Assembly (NCBI GenBank): GCA_000226015.1
Contig: JH153948.1
Location: 4,537 to 58,962 of the forward strand
Direction of reading: 5' to 3'
Origin: Mnemiopsis leidyi
Taxonomy: Eukaryota; Ctenophora; Tentaculata; Lobata; Bolinopsidae
Length of the DNA stretch: 54,426 nucleotides
Made by a program: the position numbers and the translations under genes. Below the pieces are notes generated by a model. The model did not search any database, was not told where the DNA came from, and saw nothing but the letters and a program-made list of their open reading frames with translations. Positions within the stretch are counted from its first letter, which is position 1, and every line of letters begins with the position of its first letter. This document shows positions 25,101 through 32,966 of this stretch, in pieces.

Positions 25101-25702
25101 TTTAAAATCAATAAGAGGGACAATGAAAAAAATAATTTTGGTATAAAAGGGAAAAAGAAGAAGAACGAGAACGTAACTGTTATACACACTACAGGGAGAA
25201 AACACGGAACAGCTTGTGAGGCTGGTAGAGAACGAGTCACGTGAGAGCTACAGGACAGAACAGATGTCACGTGTAGAGATGAGCACTACAGTGCTGAACA
25301 GAGAGTCTTCCCAGCCCTGGATAGAGGTGCGTTTAACTTTAATTTTCTGTGCTGTAAGCTGTTTGAATGTTATATTTTGTAAGCCAATTTAAATTCCCAA
25401 TTTGAAGTTTAAGGTCATTAGTTAAAGTTTGTTTTGACTTCTTGAGTCATACATCAAATTTTGAATTTAGATGTTATTCAAACTTTGCATGGGGTGGCAA
25501 TTTAATTTTCTTTATTGCAACCACCTTCATTTCTAACAAAAATTAAACCTACATAAACTGCCAGGTAGTTTTGAAGGAACGGGACTACAGCAAGAGTACG
25601 AGAAACATGCTGGAGGGGAAACATTGGCACGGTTCCAAGGTGTTGTTTTCGTGTCACGTGATCTCACTTCTCAACATGCTGCAGATGCTGACAATAAATC
25701 AC
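3431..25702 (+). CDS. MALT1: MALT1 paracaspase, 19 exons assembled (850 codons)
   Basis: MALT1 is the Cys protease and scaffold of CARD-BCL10-MALT1 signalling to NF-kB; it cleaves after Arg. I joined these exons by GT-AG sites and matching phase: 3431-3563, 3658-3768, 4080-4172, 19510-19661, 19763-19862, 20965-21082, 21214-21291, 21718-21847, 22024-22137, 22330-22467, 22732-22931, 23103-23224, 23393-23539, 23860-23987, 24135-24244, 24410-24559, 24670-24925, 25195-25326, 25565-25702. They total 2550 bases, an exact multiple of three, with no internal stop. The order is death domain, Ig1, Ig2, caspase-like domain, Ig3 and a tail, the same as vertebrate MALT1 (824 residues in human). The 3' end is unresolved: reading through the last donor gives a stop at 25736-25738, while an acceptor near 26038 would give a two-codon last exon. 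Intron 3 spans 15.3 kb and holds a GPCR gene. The start could lie upstream if the AG just before the ATG is a used acceptor. Confidence 0.88.
4455..4467 (+). promoter_or_regulatory. Heat-shock-element-like site
   Basis: GAA-cg-TTC-tt-GAA: three correctly spaced alternating pentamers of the HSF consensus. It lies 280 bases inside MALT1 intron 3. Function is unproven. Confidence 0.3.
6288..6352 (+). promoter_or_regulatory. Double heat-shock-element cluster in MALT1 intron 3
   Basis: Two perfect arrays of the HSF pentamer lie 35 bases apart: GAA-ca-TTC-ta-GAA at 6288-6300 and GAA-ag-TTC-ta-GAA-ca-TTC at 6335-6352, the latter with four units. They belong to a roughly 45-50-bp direct duplication, each copy followed by GGCTAATCGTG (6315 and 6364). 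The site could be an intronic enhancer, the promoter of an unseen transcript, or a mobile-element promoter. No heat-shock gene follows. Confidence 0.45.
8527..8820 (-). CDS. Unidentified open frame on the minus strand
   Basis: An 84-codon ATG frame (8781 down to 8527), open further upstream to a stop near 8821, with mixed hydrophobic and charged content and a Gly-rich SGAGQIGFLQVIISGEGNVG stretch. The composition is more protein-like than other open frames in this intron, but I recognise no family, and the + strand is also open here for 106 codons. It may be a decayed exon, a small gene or chance. Confidence 0.15.
   Translation of the reverse strand, partial: CLRRVGTTLRAALMSARKVKTILYLVTPEIEKSLEMTFKDKSDMRSGAGQIGFLQVIISGEGNVGVALMLRPVDIFTRSFSSLNMEITKLVKITDFA
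9300..9415. repeat. TACTACAG-type microsatellite
   Basis: Degenerate tandem repetition of AGTACTACTAC/ACAGTACT units, roughly 115 bases, inside MALT1 intron 3. Confidence 0.7.
10351..10378. repeat. Perfect 28-bp palindrome
   Basis: AATCATGTTGATAA is followed immediately by its exact reverse complement, giving 14-bp arms with no spacer. Both strands read the same. It could be a dimeric factor site or a remnant of a foldback element. Confidence 0.8.
14982..15020. repeat. Stem-loop, 12-bp perfect arms
   Basis: AATTAGACTATC at 14982-14993 and its exact reverse complement GATAGTCTAATT at 15009-15020 flank a 15-base loop. It is intronic and of unknown role. Confidence 0.7.
15674..15798. repeat. 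About 36-bp tandem repeat, three copies
   Basis: Units built around ACTTGTCATTTTGATCAAA and GATTATCTA repeat three times with a few substitutions, about 36 bases apart, inside MALT1 intron 3. Confidence 0.7.
16115..16240. repeat. About 35-bp tandem repeat, four copies
   Basis: Units contain GCATGCTATATCGTAGCT and GCAACTGTAAGG. The leftmost copies are more diverged and the right two nearly identical. About 1.1 kb upstream of the nested GPCR. Confidence 0.7.
17357..18709 (+). CDS. Orphan class A (rhodopsin-family) GPCR, single coding exon, nested in MALT1 intron
   Basis: A 450-residue seven-transmembrane receptor of the plasma membrane. The class A landmarks are present: N-glycosylation site NLT (8-10), GN42 in TM1, LAISD74 in TM2, W94 and C101 of extracellular loop 1, partner C178 in loop 2, WMP (271-273) in TM6 and NPIIY (307-311) in TM7. 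The TM3 DRY motif is replaced by HRY (125-127), so the usual acidic ionic-lock residue is His. Intracellular loop 3 (about 215-255) is basic. A cytoplasmic tail of about 120 residues follows TM7, with Ser/Thr and Lys/Glu-rich stretches. The ligand cannot be inferred. A TTTTCAG acceptor-like site ends two bases before the ATG, suggesting a 5'-UTR intron or trans-splice site. An AATAAA lies at 19152-19157. The coding sequence is clearly richer in G+C than the surrounding intron, which supports it being real and selected. Confidence 0.92.
   Translation: MNQEVPLNLTSSILLPVSASPAESVFYAVFLVVGNLVGLLGNVLVIAATIGEQSNHFKLDHGTVIFLRHLAISDVLFTLLYPVPIMVVYIARRWVFGAELCYAIGLIISLPATANMNFILVMSLHRYVRCRFPMKVRQLTPAKAKIGCLVMWTLSCVFPVYTVLAKLRIVFNVKLASCSFTFPKSVGNAILIFGTTVGPFVVIVLLNVLLWLHVRAFTQHLSTKLSSHHLQPSQTREMTDMERKQNKKFRASYRQGVITTTFITALFAVTWMPTVLRFAYAAFAGEDSLEGWVERVRYFYFLGSWGNPIIYAMINKGFQDYFKSFINRLCKIYVVDPSASIMGRAMSVMVDDPEDPKFSMRKGSKQVTTITRIGTKAECPVVPKDYVCKTNGFVSKETKKDDAEKSFTNSRTDSVVNEVGEMSGSPTQGLSPEAPEMCMCKNEAESVAKS
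18710..19509 (+). other. GPCR 3' flank and end of MALT1 intron 3
   Basis: AT-rich sequence containing a probable poly(A) signal AATAAA at 19152-19157 for the nested GPCR. It ends at the MALT1 exon 4 acceptor (TTTCAG, 19504-19509). No other feature seen. Confidence 0.5.
19510..19862 (+). CDS. MALT1: MALT1 exons 4-5: first Ig-like domain
   Basis: Exons 19510-19661 and 19763-19862 encode one Ig fold: VKITIEGNHELTAGQTLRL strand region, IQWYFEK with the core Trp of strand C, then an EDKGRYKVRLESNSG strand-F region. The usual strand-B Cys is Val and the strand-F Cys is also missing, so this domain probably lacks the canonical disulfide. Intron phases 1-0-1 join it to the death-domain exons and to Ig2. 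Confidence 0.85.
20450..20790 (-). mobile_element. tRNA-derived SINE
   Basis: On the minus strand, an A box (TGGCTCATTGG, about 20761-20771) and a near-perfect B box (GGTTCGAGCC, 20718-20727) are spaced as in a pol III tRNA promoter. The acceptor and T stems do not pair well, so this is not a functional tRNA gene. A non-tRNA body runs leftwards to about 20450, where a T-run lies on the + strand (A-rich on the element strand). It sits in the MALT1 intron between exons 5 and 6. The boundaries are approximate. Confidence 0.6.
20965..21847 (+). CDS. MALT1: MALT1 exons 6-8: second Ig-like domain and linker
   Basis: Exons 20965-21082, 21214-21291 and 21718-21847. The product contains an Ig domain with core Trp (AQLQWYCEGVL, the Trp codon split across an intron) and a strand-F YKCTATHEG Cys, then a polar linker ending ETATDK directly before the protease domain, exactly where vertebrate MALT1 has KDK before VALLIGN. 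I first tried a donor at 21784, but it is out of phase; the donor at 21848 gives phase 0 and restores the linker. Intron 7 (21292-21717) is nearly filled by a 20-bp minisatellite. Confidence 0.85.
21339..21689. repeat. 20-bp minisatellite with GAATTC core filling MALT1 intron 7
   Basis: About 17 copies of GAGAATTCTCCTCCCTGTTT, with scattered substitutions and a few units of altered length. Each unit holds a 10-bp palindrome (GAGAATTCTC) and a pyrimidine run. The array occupies most of a 426-base intron and ends about 28 bases before the exon 8 acceptor, so it supplies much of the intron's pyrimidine content. Confidence 0.93.
22024..23224 (+). CDS. MALT1: MALT1 exons 9-12: caspase-like (paracaspase) protease domain
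   Basis: Exons 22024-22137, 22330-22467, 22732-22931 and 23103-23224 encode the C14-type fold. VALIIGN starts the first beta strand. The catalytic His is in YFAGHG (residue 379 of the assembled protein) and the nucleophile Cys in LLLLDMCRE (residue 428). Their 49-residue separation equals that of human MALT1 (His415, Cys464), and NGIYVKYLKDHV matches the following helix. Both catalytic residues are intact, so the enzyme should be active. The Arg preference comes from the family and is not tested here. Confidence 0.93.
23393..24559 (+). CDS. MALT1: MALT1 exons 13-16: post-protease helix and third Ig-like domain
   Basis: Exons 23393-23539, 23860-23987, 24135-24244 and 24410-24559. The first encodes the NISLNDPID-containing segment that follows the protease domain in the family. 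The next encodes LQLEFSAAFSNVLQFS, matching the first strands of the third Ig domain, which stabilises the dimeric protease in vertebrate MALT1. Exon 16 ends the fold (PLFAKITANRV region). All phases agree. Confidence 0.8.
24670..25702 (+). CDS. MALT1: MALT1 exons 17-19: C-terminal tail, lineage-specific
   Basis: Exons 24670-24925, 25195-25326 and 25565-25702 follow in phase. Exon 17 is highly charged (Lys/Glu/Asp-rich, probably disordered or coiled), then turns hydrophobic (IVYPFVGIYLSL) just before its donor. Exon 18 is Glu/Arg/Ser-rich and exon 19 ends in a Leu-rich segment (VISLLNMLQML). I see no clear match to the human tail and did not find certain TRAF6-type PxE motifs. The true stop is uncertain (25736-25738 by read-through, or a later exon). 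Confidence 0.6.
24893..25101 (+). repeat. About 40-bp tandem repeat spanning the MALT1 exon 17 donor
   Basis: Five to six diverging copies of a unit with core TTGTCGGTGTCTACCTCTCT and end AATCTAATGTAAG. Copy 1 straddles the exon end and 5' splice site (AAT/gtaagt at 24925/24926). Later copies lie in the intron, and the third still carries AATGTAAGT. Reading through the first donor meets an in-frame stop at 24956-24958. Confidence 0.85.
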
Positions 25703-25738
25703 GTGAGTACTCCCCTTTTTGACAAATTAATTGGCTAA

Positions 25739-26428
25739 TGACATGTCGCGATTTGAGAGGGAATGGATTTGTTGAGCAACTCTCGATAAATCGTGATCTC
25801 CGTTTTCCATTTTGTTTCTTTATATCAGTACTGCAAATTCAGTATTAACACTGTCAGTTTTTCTCTTTACTCCCGGCCTCCTCCTATCCCAATGATTCGG
25901 TAAAACGGTTTAAGTTAGCTAGTTATGCTTAAAAATACCATATTTTGTAGTCATTTCAATTATCAGGAGTTTTATAGTCATTTGCGAGAACTAGCAGTAT
26001 TCAGCAGAGAATTAATGTAGCGGTTGTATTTGTAACAGGGTTGTTAATGGACTGACAAATGAAGACGACTTACACGTGCTAATTGCCAAAAACCATAACA
26101 ACAATGATTTTCGCACTGTCTTGCAATGTTTGCAAGAATGTGCAAACTGCACGAGTGCAGGCAGTTATAAAGCAAGGATGCAGTCGGCAGTGCCCGCAGG
26201 ATTCCATTGCCAGTCAGCTACGAAATTATCTATCTGGTGAAATTTCTTGGAGCCCAAAATTTATTGTTGAAAATTCATCTGTTTAGCCCCATTATTGAAG
26301 CCAAGTTTTGGTGGATCTGTTGTTTTTGTTGCCAGTATTTTATCATTAATTTGTTTATTTTAGAGCGCAAATATATAAGATATGTGTTTGGTTGGCCATT
26401 TTGTTTGTACATTTTTTAGTATCTAGGT
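25739..26428 (+). other. MALT1 3' flank, no confident gene
   Basis: This stretch may hold a terminal MALT1 exon: an acceptor-like TTTGTAACAG near 26038 is followed in phase by GGT TGT TAA. No AATAAA is seen nearby. Two open frames of 67-70 codons at 26083-26419 have no recognisable family. Confidence 0.4.
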
Positions 26429-26436
26429 GAAGGAGT

Positions 26437-26622
26437 GATTCCCGCACTATATAGCTAAAAAACTATTTAGCTAAACGCACTTTATAGCCTAACCCTAACC
26501 CTAACCCTAACCCTAACCCTAACCCTAACCCTAACCCTAACCCTAACCCTAACCCTAACCCTAACCCTAACCCTAAATTAGGTTTTAGCTATATAGTGTT
26601 TTAGCTAAATGGTGCGGCTACC
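26437..26622. mobile_element. 186-bp non-autonomous TIR element (hAT-like TSD) with telomere-repeat core
   Basis: The 8-bp sequence GAAGGAGT at 26429-26436 is repeated exactly at 26623-26630. Between the copies lie terminal inverted repeats of about 35 bases: the left arm CCGCACTATATAGCTAAAA and the reverse complement of the right arm CCGCACCATTTAGCTAAAA, continuing as ACTATTTAGCTAAA / ACTATATAGCTAAA. The core is an uninterrupted (CCCTAA)n array. Flanking 8-bp duplications are typical of the hAT superfamily. With no room for a transposase, it would be a MITE. I know of no named element of this kind. Confidence 0.8.
26488..26576. repeat. Interstitial telomeric array (CCCTAA)~14.8
   Basis: About 89 bases of perfect CCCTAA repeats with no mismatches, so recent or maintained. 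It lies precisely between the two arms of the TIR element rather than at random. The motif matches the common metazoan telomere repeat TTAGGG on the opposite strand. Confidence 0.97.
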
Positions 26623-26850
26623 GAAGGAGTTACCTTGAGCGTAGAAGGGCATAATTATGTTAAATTTTTATAAGCAAAATTCGCATAGTTGTCAGTTTTC
26701 TATAGAAATATACGGCACTACAAAACATGTAGTGTACTCTTATTTTCATTTCAATTTGCATAAAGGTAAATACAGCTCAAATTCGTATTAAAATATTGTC
26801 TAGTTGCATCTCATATTTTACAGCAATAGCCCACTATAGTACCCATCAAC

Positions 26851-29275
26851 ATGAGCTTCAACATTAATAACTCTCGGTCGTTTGCCTTCGCTGTTCTCGG
26901 AGCTATCTTCTTACAAACCATCTCAACGATGAGTGTGGCGTATGGTTCATCTTCCTATTATGTGATAGCTTTTGAACGCCGTGGTAAGGAAGCATATCTT
27001 GTATATATGTAAACAGATGTATAATTTGTCATTAAGATAGCCCTCATTTTTCCGATAGCCCTCTGTTAAATAGATTTGTTATGAAAAATGAACTTATGGC
27101 TATTCTGCGTTACGACAACTTAGCAATTAAGTTTAGGTGGAAATTAAATTCCAAACTTGATAACCTGCAGGAGTGGAGGGGTACCTTGTCGGTCTGTTCA
27201 GTTTCGGACCCGGTCTTGGAGTCATCATCGGCTTCTTCTTCGACACAACTCACTACCTGATCCACCAGCGGAAACTAAACGTCTCCCTAGTGGTCTGTCT
27301 CGCTCTGATCGCCACCATCCTGATATGTGCTGCTACCGGTCTCTGTGCTCTCATTCCCTCCAACAATTCCGCTCTCATTCTGATGATAATTCTCCGGGTT
27401 TTGTTCGGTTTCCTGGAATTGAGACTGTGCGAGATTGCGGTGGAGTGCTGCAAGGTCTGGTTTCCGGCCCACTTCCGCGTCGTACAGGGGGTGACGAACG
27501 GGGGGTATTACCTGGGAGCAGCACTCTTTAACCAACTTTCCGGGGTCATGTACGACTCTTGGAGTAACTTTACCACTCCTTACATGGCATTTGCCATCAT
27601 CGTCTGTGCTTGTTTGGTCTTCAACGCGGTAGTGCTCCCCGACAATTCTGAAAGTGAAACAGACAATTACGACCAGGTGGACGATGATCCCTCTGACACA
27701 CTCCTCGTGAACGAGCTGAAGTACGGTAAAATCAGTTATGACATTGAACAGATTACCTGGAAACCTGCTGAAAAGAAGAAGAAAGTTGCCCTCAGTTCCG
27801 AGGAGGAAGATAAGAGCGGACAAGAAGCAGACTGTGGGCTGTCCCTGATGATAATCCTACCTATGGTGGGAGACATATGTTTCGACATGATGTACGGATA
27901 TGCAGCAGCTTTGGTAGTCCCTTATCTCAACACAGTGTTCGCTGTTCCCATCACTACAGCTAGCTTCTTCCTCGTCCTCCTCAATCTCTCCATGATGGTT
28001 GGCTCTTCCGTCTCTGGGGCTATTCTCCAAGCTCAACTTATCAGCTCTCCCAAGATGGCAGTTCTCGGAGCGTTCTTTGGTTTTGTAGGAGCATGGCTGC
28101 TCTTTCCGGCAGTGAAGATTCCAGGTCTATTTGACAAGGTCCCCTATGTTGGCTATCTCGCTATCTGCTTGATTGGCTTTGCTAGTCAGTTTGGTTCGGT
28201 TGCCTCCTACAAAACTATGGAAGCGGTACAGGCTAAAGTTACTGGGAGGTCTCTTAGTGTTAATCTCAGGTATGTCCTGTTCTTGATCCTGGACATTTTT
28301 GTCATTTTTGTTGTGAGTTTAAAAATGCTGATTTGAATTTTACCCAAGCCCAGAATAGCTTTCTATTTTGATTCAAAAATGAAATCCATTTTCCTAGAAT
28401 CCCAAACACCCAAGTTCAGCTAGTCACTTTGCCATGCCAGGTCGCGTATAACGACCGTCTGGTACACCGGCGTCGCCACCGCCATGTACGCCGGTTCCAC
28501 CGTCGCCGTCCTGGCTTCGCGGTACCTCACTCTGGAGCAAGGTAACGGGTTTCTCCTCACTTGGATGGTAGTTGCTCTGGGGTTGAACATGGTGGTTATC
28601 GTGTTTTTGGGCAGGAGCAAGGCATGTCACAGTTGAATCGTCCATGTCGTGGAAACTGTGATAGGGGTGAGTCCATGGCACGTCACTAAAATTTTTGTCG
28701 TTCTGCTGTCTTTTTTAGTAAAAGTTTTCACTTTGAGCTTGTCGTGGTACTGGTATGTAAACATGTTACATATGAATTTGCATTTCTTAAGTAAAAAAAC
28801 TACGCCCTTATTTGAATAGAGATGTTTTGGGTTAATGGATTTGATGTGCTCATAATTGTCAATGCAAAAGTCGTAGTTTTGTATTACTGATAAGGCCTGG
28901 TTCAATTTGTATCAGTCGACCAAAAATTAGAGTAAATAATTAAAAACACAAAAACTACAAGGAATTAAACTTGCTAAACACCTTAAGAAGAACTATCAAG
29001 TACATGGTTGACACCAACATGAGTGTGTGTGGACGTAGCCAATCCATTCGAGCATGAAAAACTCAACAACAGCTGCTCCGATCAAGCTGGATCAGTAACA
29101 TGAGTTCCTTAAAGTAACATGAGTTCCTTAAAGTTAAACAAAAACAAACAAATTACGGCTTTTTTTTCAGGAAATCTCGGAGATGTGGGTGACGGATCAC
29201 GACAAATTCCGGCAAGTTGTACCGGACGAGCAGCTGGTTATTGACGTCAGTCCGTACTCTCTTCCCGTGGCTTGA
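26851..29275 (+). CDS. MFS transporter, SLC18B1-like, four exons (505 codons)
   Basis: A 12-helix major facilitator membrane transporter. Exons are 26851-26983, 27171-28269, 28441-28621 and 29171-29275; phases 1, 2 and 0 match, and the 1518 bases give 505 residues plus stop. The N-terminal helices (FAVLGAIFLQTISTMSVAYG, then GYLVGLFSFGPGLGVIIGFF), the central acidic/basic loop (about 200-265, ending EEEDKSG) and the C-terminal half follow the pattern of the vesicular amine/polyamine transporter-like family, closest in my judgement to SLC18B1. The substrate is therefore uncertain. The third donor would be GC rather than GT (AAG/gcatgt at 28622). Without that splice the frame stops at 28633-28635, giving a shorter tail. 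A probable poly(A) signal AATAAA lies at 30053-30058. The codons are G+C-rich like the GPCR and unlike FOCAD. Confidence 0.8.
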
Positions 29276-30568
29276 CGTGATGACGCTGCCTGGACTATAT
29301 CTTATTGGTTTATTGGTTGATTGATCAATGACCGATACCGAATCGCATTGAGCTGGATCTCAATTCGAAATTGTGAGTGAGACTTGAAGATGAAGATTTT
29401 AAATAGAAGGACATTCTTGTTCGCAGGTGATTTCATTATCGCTATCACAGACTTAAGTTTTAAAGTTGTTTACAATTAAAACCTGAGTTTTCAATCTATT
29501 GACTTGCTTCTCCTGGCCTGCAGAATGAAAACAAAAACTCTTAAACTTAAATCAAAGTTAAGAACTTTGCACAATGAGGGATAGTGATGCCGATGGTATT
29601 CAATTGTTTTGTGGGTTTTTTGTGTTGAATGACGAAGCTTGTCTCATAACCATGCCTATAAGATGGACATTATTATCATATATTTGTACTTAATCTGTTT
29701 ATATTTGACTCATATTTTGAAATTTGAATTATATCATTTCATTCAACCCCCCCCCCCCCCCAAAGAAATATTCTCCTGTTGATAAAATTATGTACAATAT
29801 CATTATCATTTGATTTTGAGGTGTAAATTTTATTTTATTTTATTGCAAAAACTTTTCGCACATCCTGACACCTGATTTCAATTTTTGAAGTAGATGATAT
29901 TCTCTTTAATCATCACTCATTGACATTAGATCCAGTGGTAAAATAGTGGTAATATTTTGGTACCAGTGGTAATATTTTACCAGTGGTAAGATATTTATAT
30001 GCCATTTAAATTATATGTCATTTATATGATATTGTTATACTTACCATTGTTGAATAAAATCACAGATTTAACTTATACTTATAGTGACCTTTATGATGAT
30101 AAAAGATATTAATATCACTGATCACTAATACTATTACTAGCTACGGTCTTCAATTTTTTATGAATTACTAATTATGAATTAAAACGTTGTCATTGTCTGA
30201 CTTTGTCCGACCCTCATTCGAAGCGGAGAATAAAATGACGGGAGGGTGCGCGCTGCTGTACAACGTTATCATGATCATGATTCAAGTTGTTTTATTGCCT
30301 TGTCAATAGAGAAAGTTATTTTTATTTGGGGAGGTTTCACCCGGTAACAAATCATTCAAGTTAACGTGATATCAGTCCTCAATATCTATTTGCGTTCCTA
30401 TTTCTTAATCTTATCTTATAATTTGCCATGGCCATCGTCACATGATACGACTGTGACATCCTTTACTTGATCCCCAATATCAAATATCAAATATACCTTT
30501 CTCTATTATTTGTTATTACAGTTTTTAATGTTAAAGGCCGAATTTTATACTAAATCTCTGACTTAAAG
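29276..30568 (+). other. MFS 3' UTR and intergenic AT-rich DNA
   Basis: Contains a run of C residues (about 29747-29761), short direct repeats of AGTGGTAATATTTT around 29930-30000, and an AATAAA at 30053-30058 likely to serve the transporter gene. No coding exon seen. Confidence 0.5.
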
Positions 30569-30780
30569 TTGTCGAGGTGTTACCCGACGCGCACGCGGCT
30601 AGTCGCAGCTTGCTGCTCTCCTATTACCGGGAGTTGCGCGGCTCTCTCTACGTTTCCCTCCCTATCGGGACGCACATTGCCTGGGGACCTCAGACTAATT
30701 GTTGCTTTAGCTTTGCAAGAGAGCCCGGTAATAGGGCGCACGCACGGTGGGACCACGTTGCGTAGAGCCGCGCAACTAAT
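30569..30780. repeat. GC-rich interlocked inverted repeats
   Basis: Two inverted repeats overlap in the order A-B-A'-B'. A is CTATTACCGGG (30621-30631) with A' at 30724-30734; B is AGTTGCGCGGCTCT (30632-30645) with B' at 30764-30777. The block starts with TTGTCGAGGTGTTACCCGAC (30569-30588), a motif found again twice beyond the assembly gap. The composition is far richer in G+C than the flanks. Probably part of a dispersed repeat or transposon end. Confidence 0.6.
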
Positions 30781-31178
30781 CACTCCGTTTGGCGTTGCTA
30801 GTACCGCTTGCTCGCGTGCGCCGTCTAATGCGCGCTAAATAATTTTGAAGTTATTGCGCGTGATATTGTGTATTGTCAAATTTAATTTTTTGAACAAATG
30901 ATCACATGAGTTATGACGTTAGGTTTTTATGAATGAACAAAAATTTCATTTTATTACTTGAAACTCGTAAGCTTTGCTGTATGCATTGACAAACTGCCAT
31001 GCAACTACTCCTATATCAATATGGTTTCTATCGAGCCATCTACGCTACATCCTTCATTAGTTGCTGTTGGTTGCCGGACCCTTTTCTAGTCTATTGGCTA
31101 CCACCAACAACTATCATCTGCTCCGAGATTATTATACACACATGCTGCAACTAACTGACTACTTTCTGAAATTGCACA

Positions 31179-31995
31179 NNNNNNNNNNNNNNNNNNNNNN
31201 NNNNNNNNNNNNNNNNNNNNNNNNNNNNNNNNNNNNNNNNNNNNNNNNNNNNNNNNNNNNNNNNNNNNNNNNNNNNNNNNNNNNNNNNNNNNNNNNNNNN
31301 NNNNNNNNNNNNNNNNNNNNNNNNNNNNNNNNNNNNNNNNNNNNNNNNNNNNNNNNNNNNNNNNNNNNNNNNNNNNNNNNNNNNNNNNNNNNNNNNNNNN
31401 NNNNNNNNNNNNNNNNNNNNNNNNNNNNNNNNNNNNNNNNNNNNNNNNNNNNNNNNNNNNNNNNNNNNNNNNNNNNNNNNNNNNNNNNNNNNNNNNNNNN
31501 NNNNNNNNNNNNNNNNNNNNNNNNNNNNNNNNNNNNNNNNNNNNNNNNNNNNNNNNNNNNNNNNNNNNNNNNNNNNNNNNNNNNNNNNNNNNNNNNNNNN
31601 NNNNNNNNNNNNNNNNNNNNNNNNNNNNNNNNNNNNNNNNNNNNNNNNNNNNNNNNNNNNNNNNNNNNNNNNNNNNNNNNNNNNNNNNNNNNNNNNNNNN
31701 NNNNNNNNNNNNNNNNNNNNNNNNNNNNNNNNNNNNNNNNNNNNNNNNNNNNNNNNNNNNNNNNNNNNNNNNNNNNNNNNNNNNNNNNNNNNNNNNNNNN
31801 NNNNNNNNNNNNNNNNNNNNNNNNNNNNNNNNNNNNNNNNNNNNNNNNNNNNNNNNNNNNNNNNNNNNNNNNNNNNNNNNNNNNNNNNNNNNNNNNNNNN
31901 NNNNNNNNNNNNNNNNNNNNNNNNNNNNNNNNNNNNNNNNNNNNNNNNNNNNNNNNNNNNNNNNNNNNNNNNNNNNNNNNNNNNNNNNNNNNNNN
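31179..31995. other. Assembly gap (817 N)
   Basis: An unsequenced run of N. It is flanked on both sides by related repeats, which is a likely reason for the assembly failure. No gene call should cross it. Confidence 1.
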
Positions 31996-32056
31996 CTGAC
32001 CAGCGCGAGCGGCTGCGCGTCTCTCTATGCTCTAGTCCATAGTCTCACGTTTTCTC

Positions 32057-32400
32057 TTGTCGCGGTGATACCCGACTCACGCAGCTAAAGCTGAACGTTT
32101 CGTTAAAACGGTAGACGGATATAATCTCGTCAATTTTTCTCCACAGCAACAAAGATTGAGGTCCCCAGGTAAAATTTCTATTGCTCAATGTTTAAGATCA
32201 AAATGACTCGAACTTAAATATTTGAGGTTTTTCATAAGCAATGCCAGAACTCTATTATGATACTGGCTGCATAAAACTCACATTCTGTCATTCTGACAAA
32301 ATTAATATTGTCGTGGTGATACCCGACTCTCGCAGCTCAAAGACGGATATAATCTCGTAAACGGATATAATCTCGTCAATATAATCTCGCATGTGCATAA
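32057..32400. repeat. Dispersed repeat pair beside the gap
   Basis: TTGTCGCGGTGATACCCGAC at 32057-32076 and TTGTCGTGGTGATACCCGAC at 32308-32327 are each followed by CGCAGCT and by copies of ACGGATATAATCTCGT (about 32113, 32343 and 32359). Together with 30569-30588 this makes three copies of one motif around the gap. Confidence 0.75.
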
Positions 32401-32960
32401 TATAATTGTTTTTACCTGAAAATATGGTGTCTACTTAAGCTTGTTTCTAGTTTCTTTGACCTTTTAGTTTAAGTAAGTTTAAGTCTAATGGTATATATAT
32501 TTTTATATAGGGTAATTTGTGTATTTGTCTAGTTTAAGTCTAATCAACCCGCCGCAGGCAGATTTTTTGAGAATTTGTGCATTTAAAGTTACTTTCAATG
32601 TTTAAAGCATTTTGACAATATAAATAGAACTTCATTGATTTGTGAGTTCCGACAGTAGTTTTTTATCACTATCAGTGAGACTGCTGGGTATTCGAAATTT
32701 CAGCTTGAGTCCGCCTCAGATCTCCTAGCACTGCAGCTGCAGTCAAATTTCTTATAATTTCATTTGTAAATTTTGACTCTGGTAAATTTTTGAAGACAAT
32801 TAAGGTAGGTATGATTTTAAAATCGATTTGATAGGTAGTATGGCATCTTTTTTCACCATTACTATCAGTGCAATTTTTAGGTGGCTTTGGTTGCGTGAAG
32901 GTTGTTCGCAAAAATACTATTAGATAATTGATGAATAATAAATAAGCTTTGTTACTTTGT
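32401..32960. other. AT-rich spacer, no gene seen
   Basis: Holds short repeats of AGTTTAAGTCTAAT near 32470-32540. A minus-strand open frame of 79 codons (32672-32911) has no recognisable family and may be part of the adjacent LINE relic. Confidence 0.4.
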
Positions 32961-32966
32961 TGTGGT

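Noticed and set aside
31061..31999. 312-codon frame
   Set aside because: Almost entirely N; an artefact of the assembly gap.
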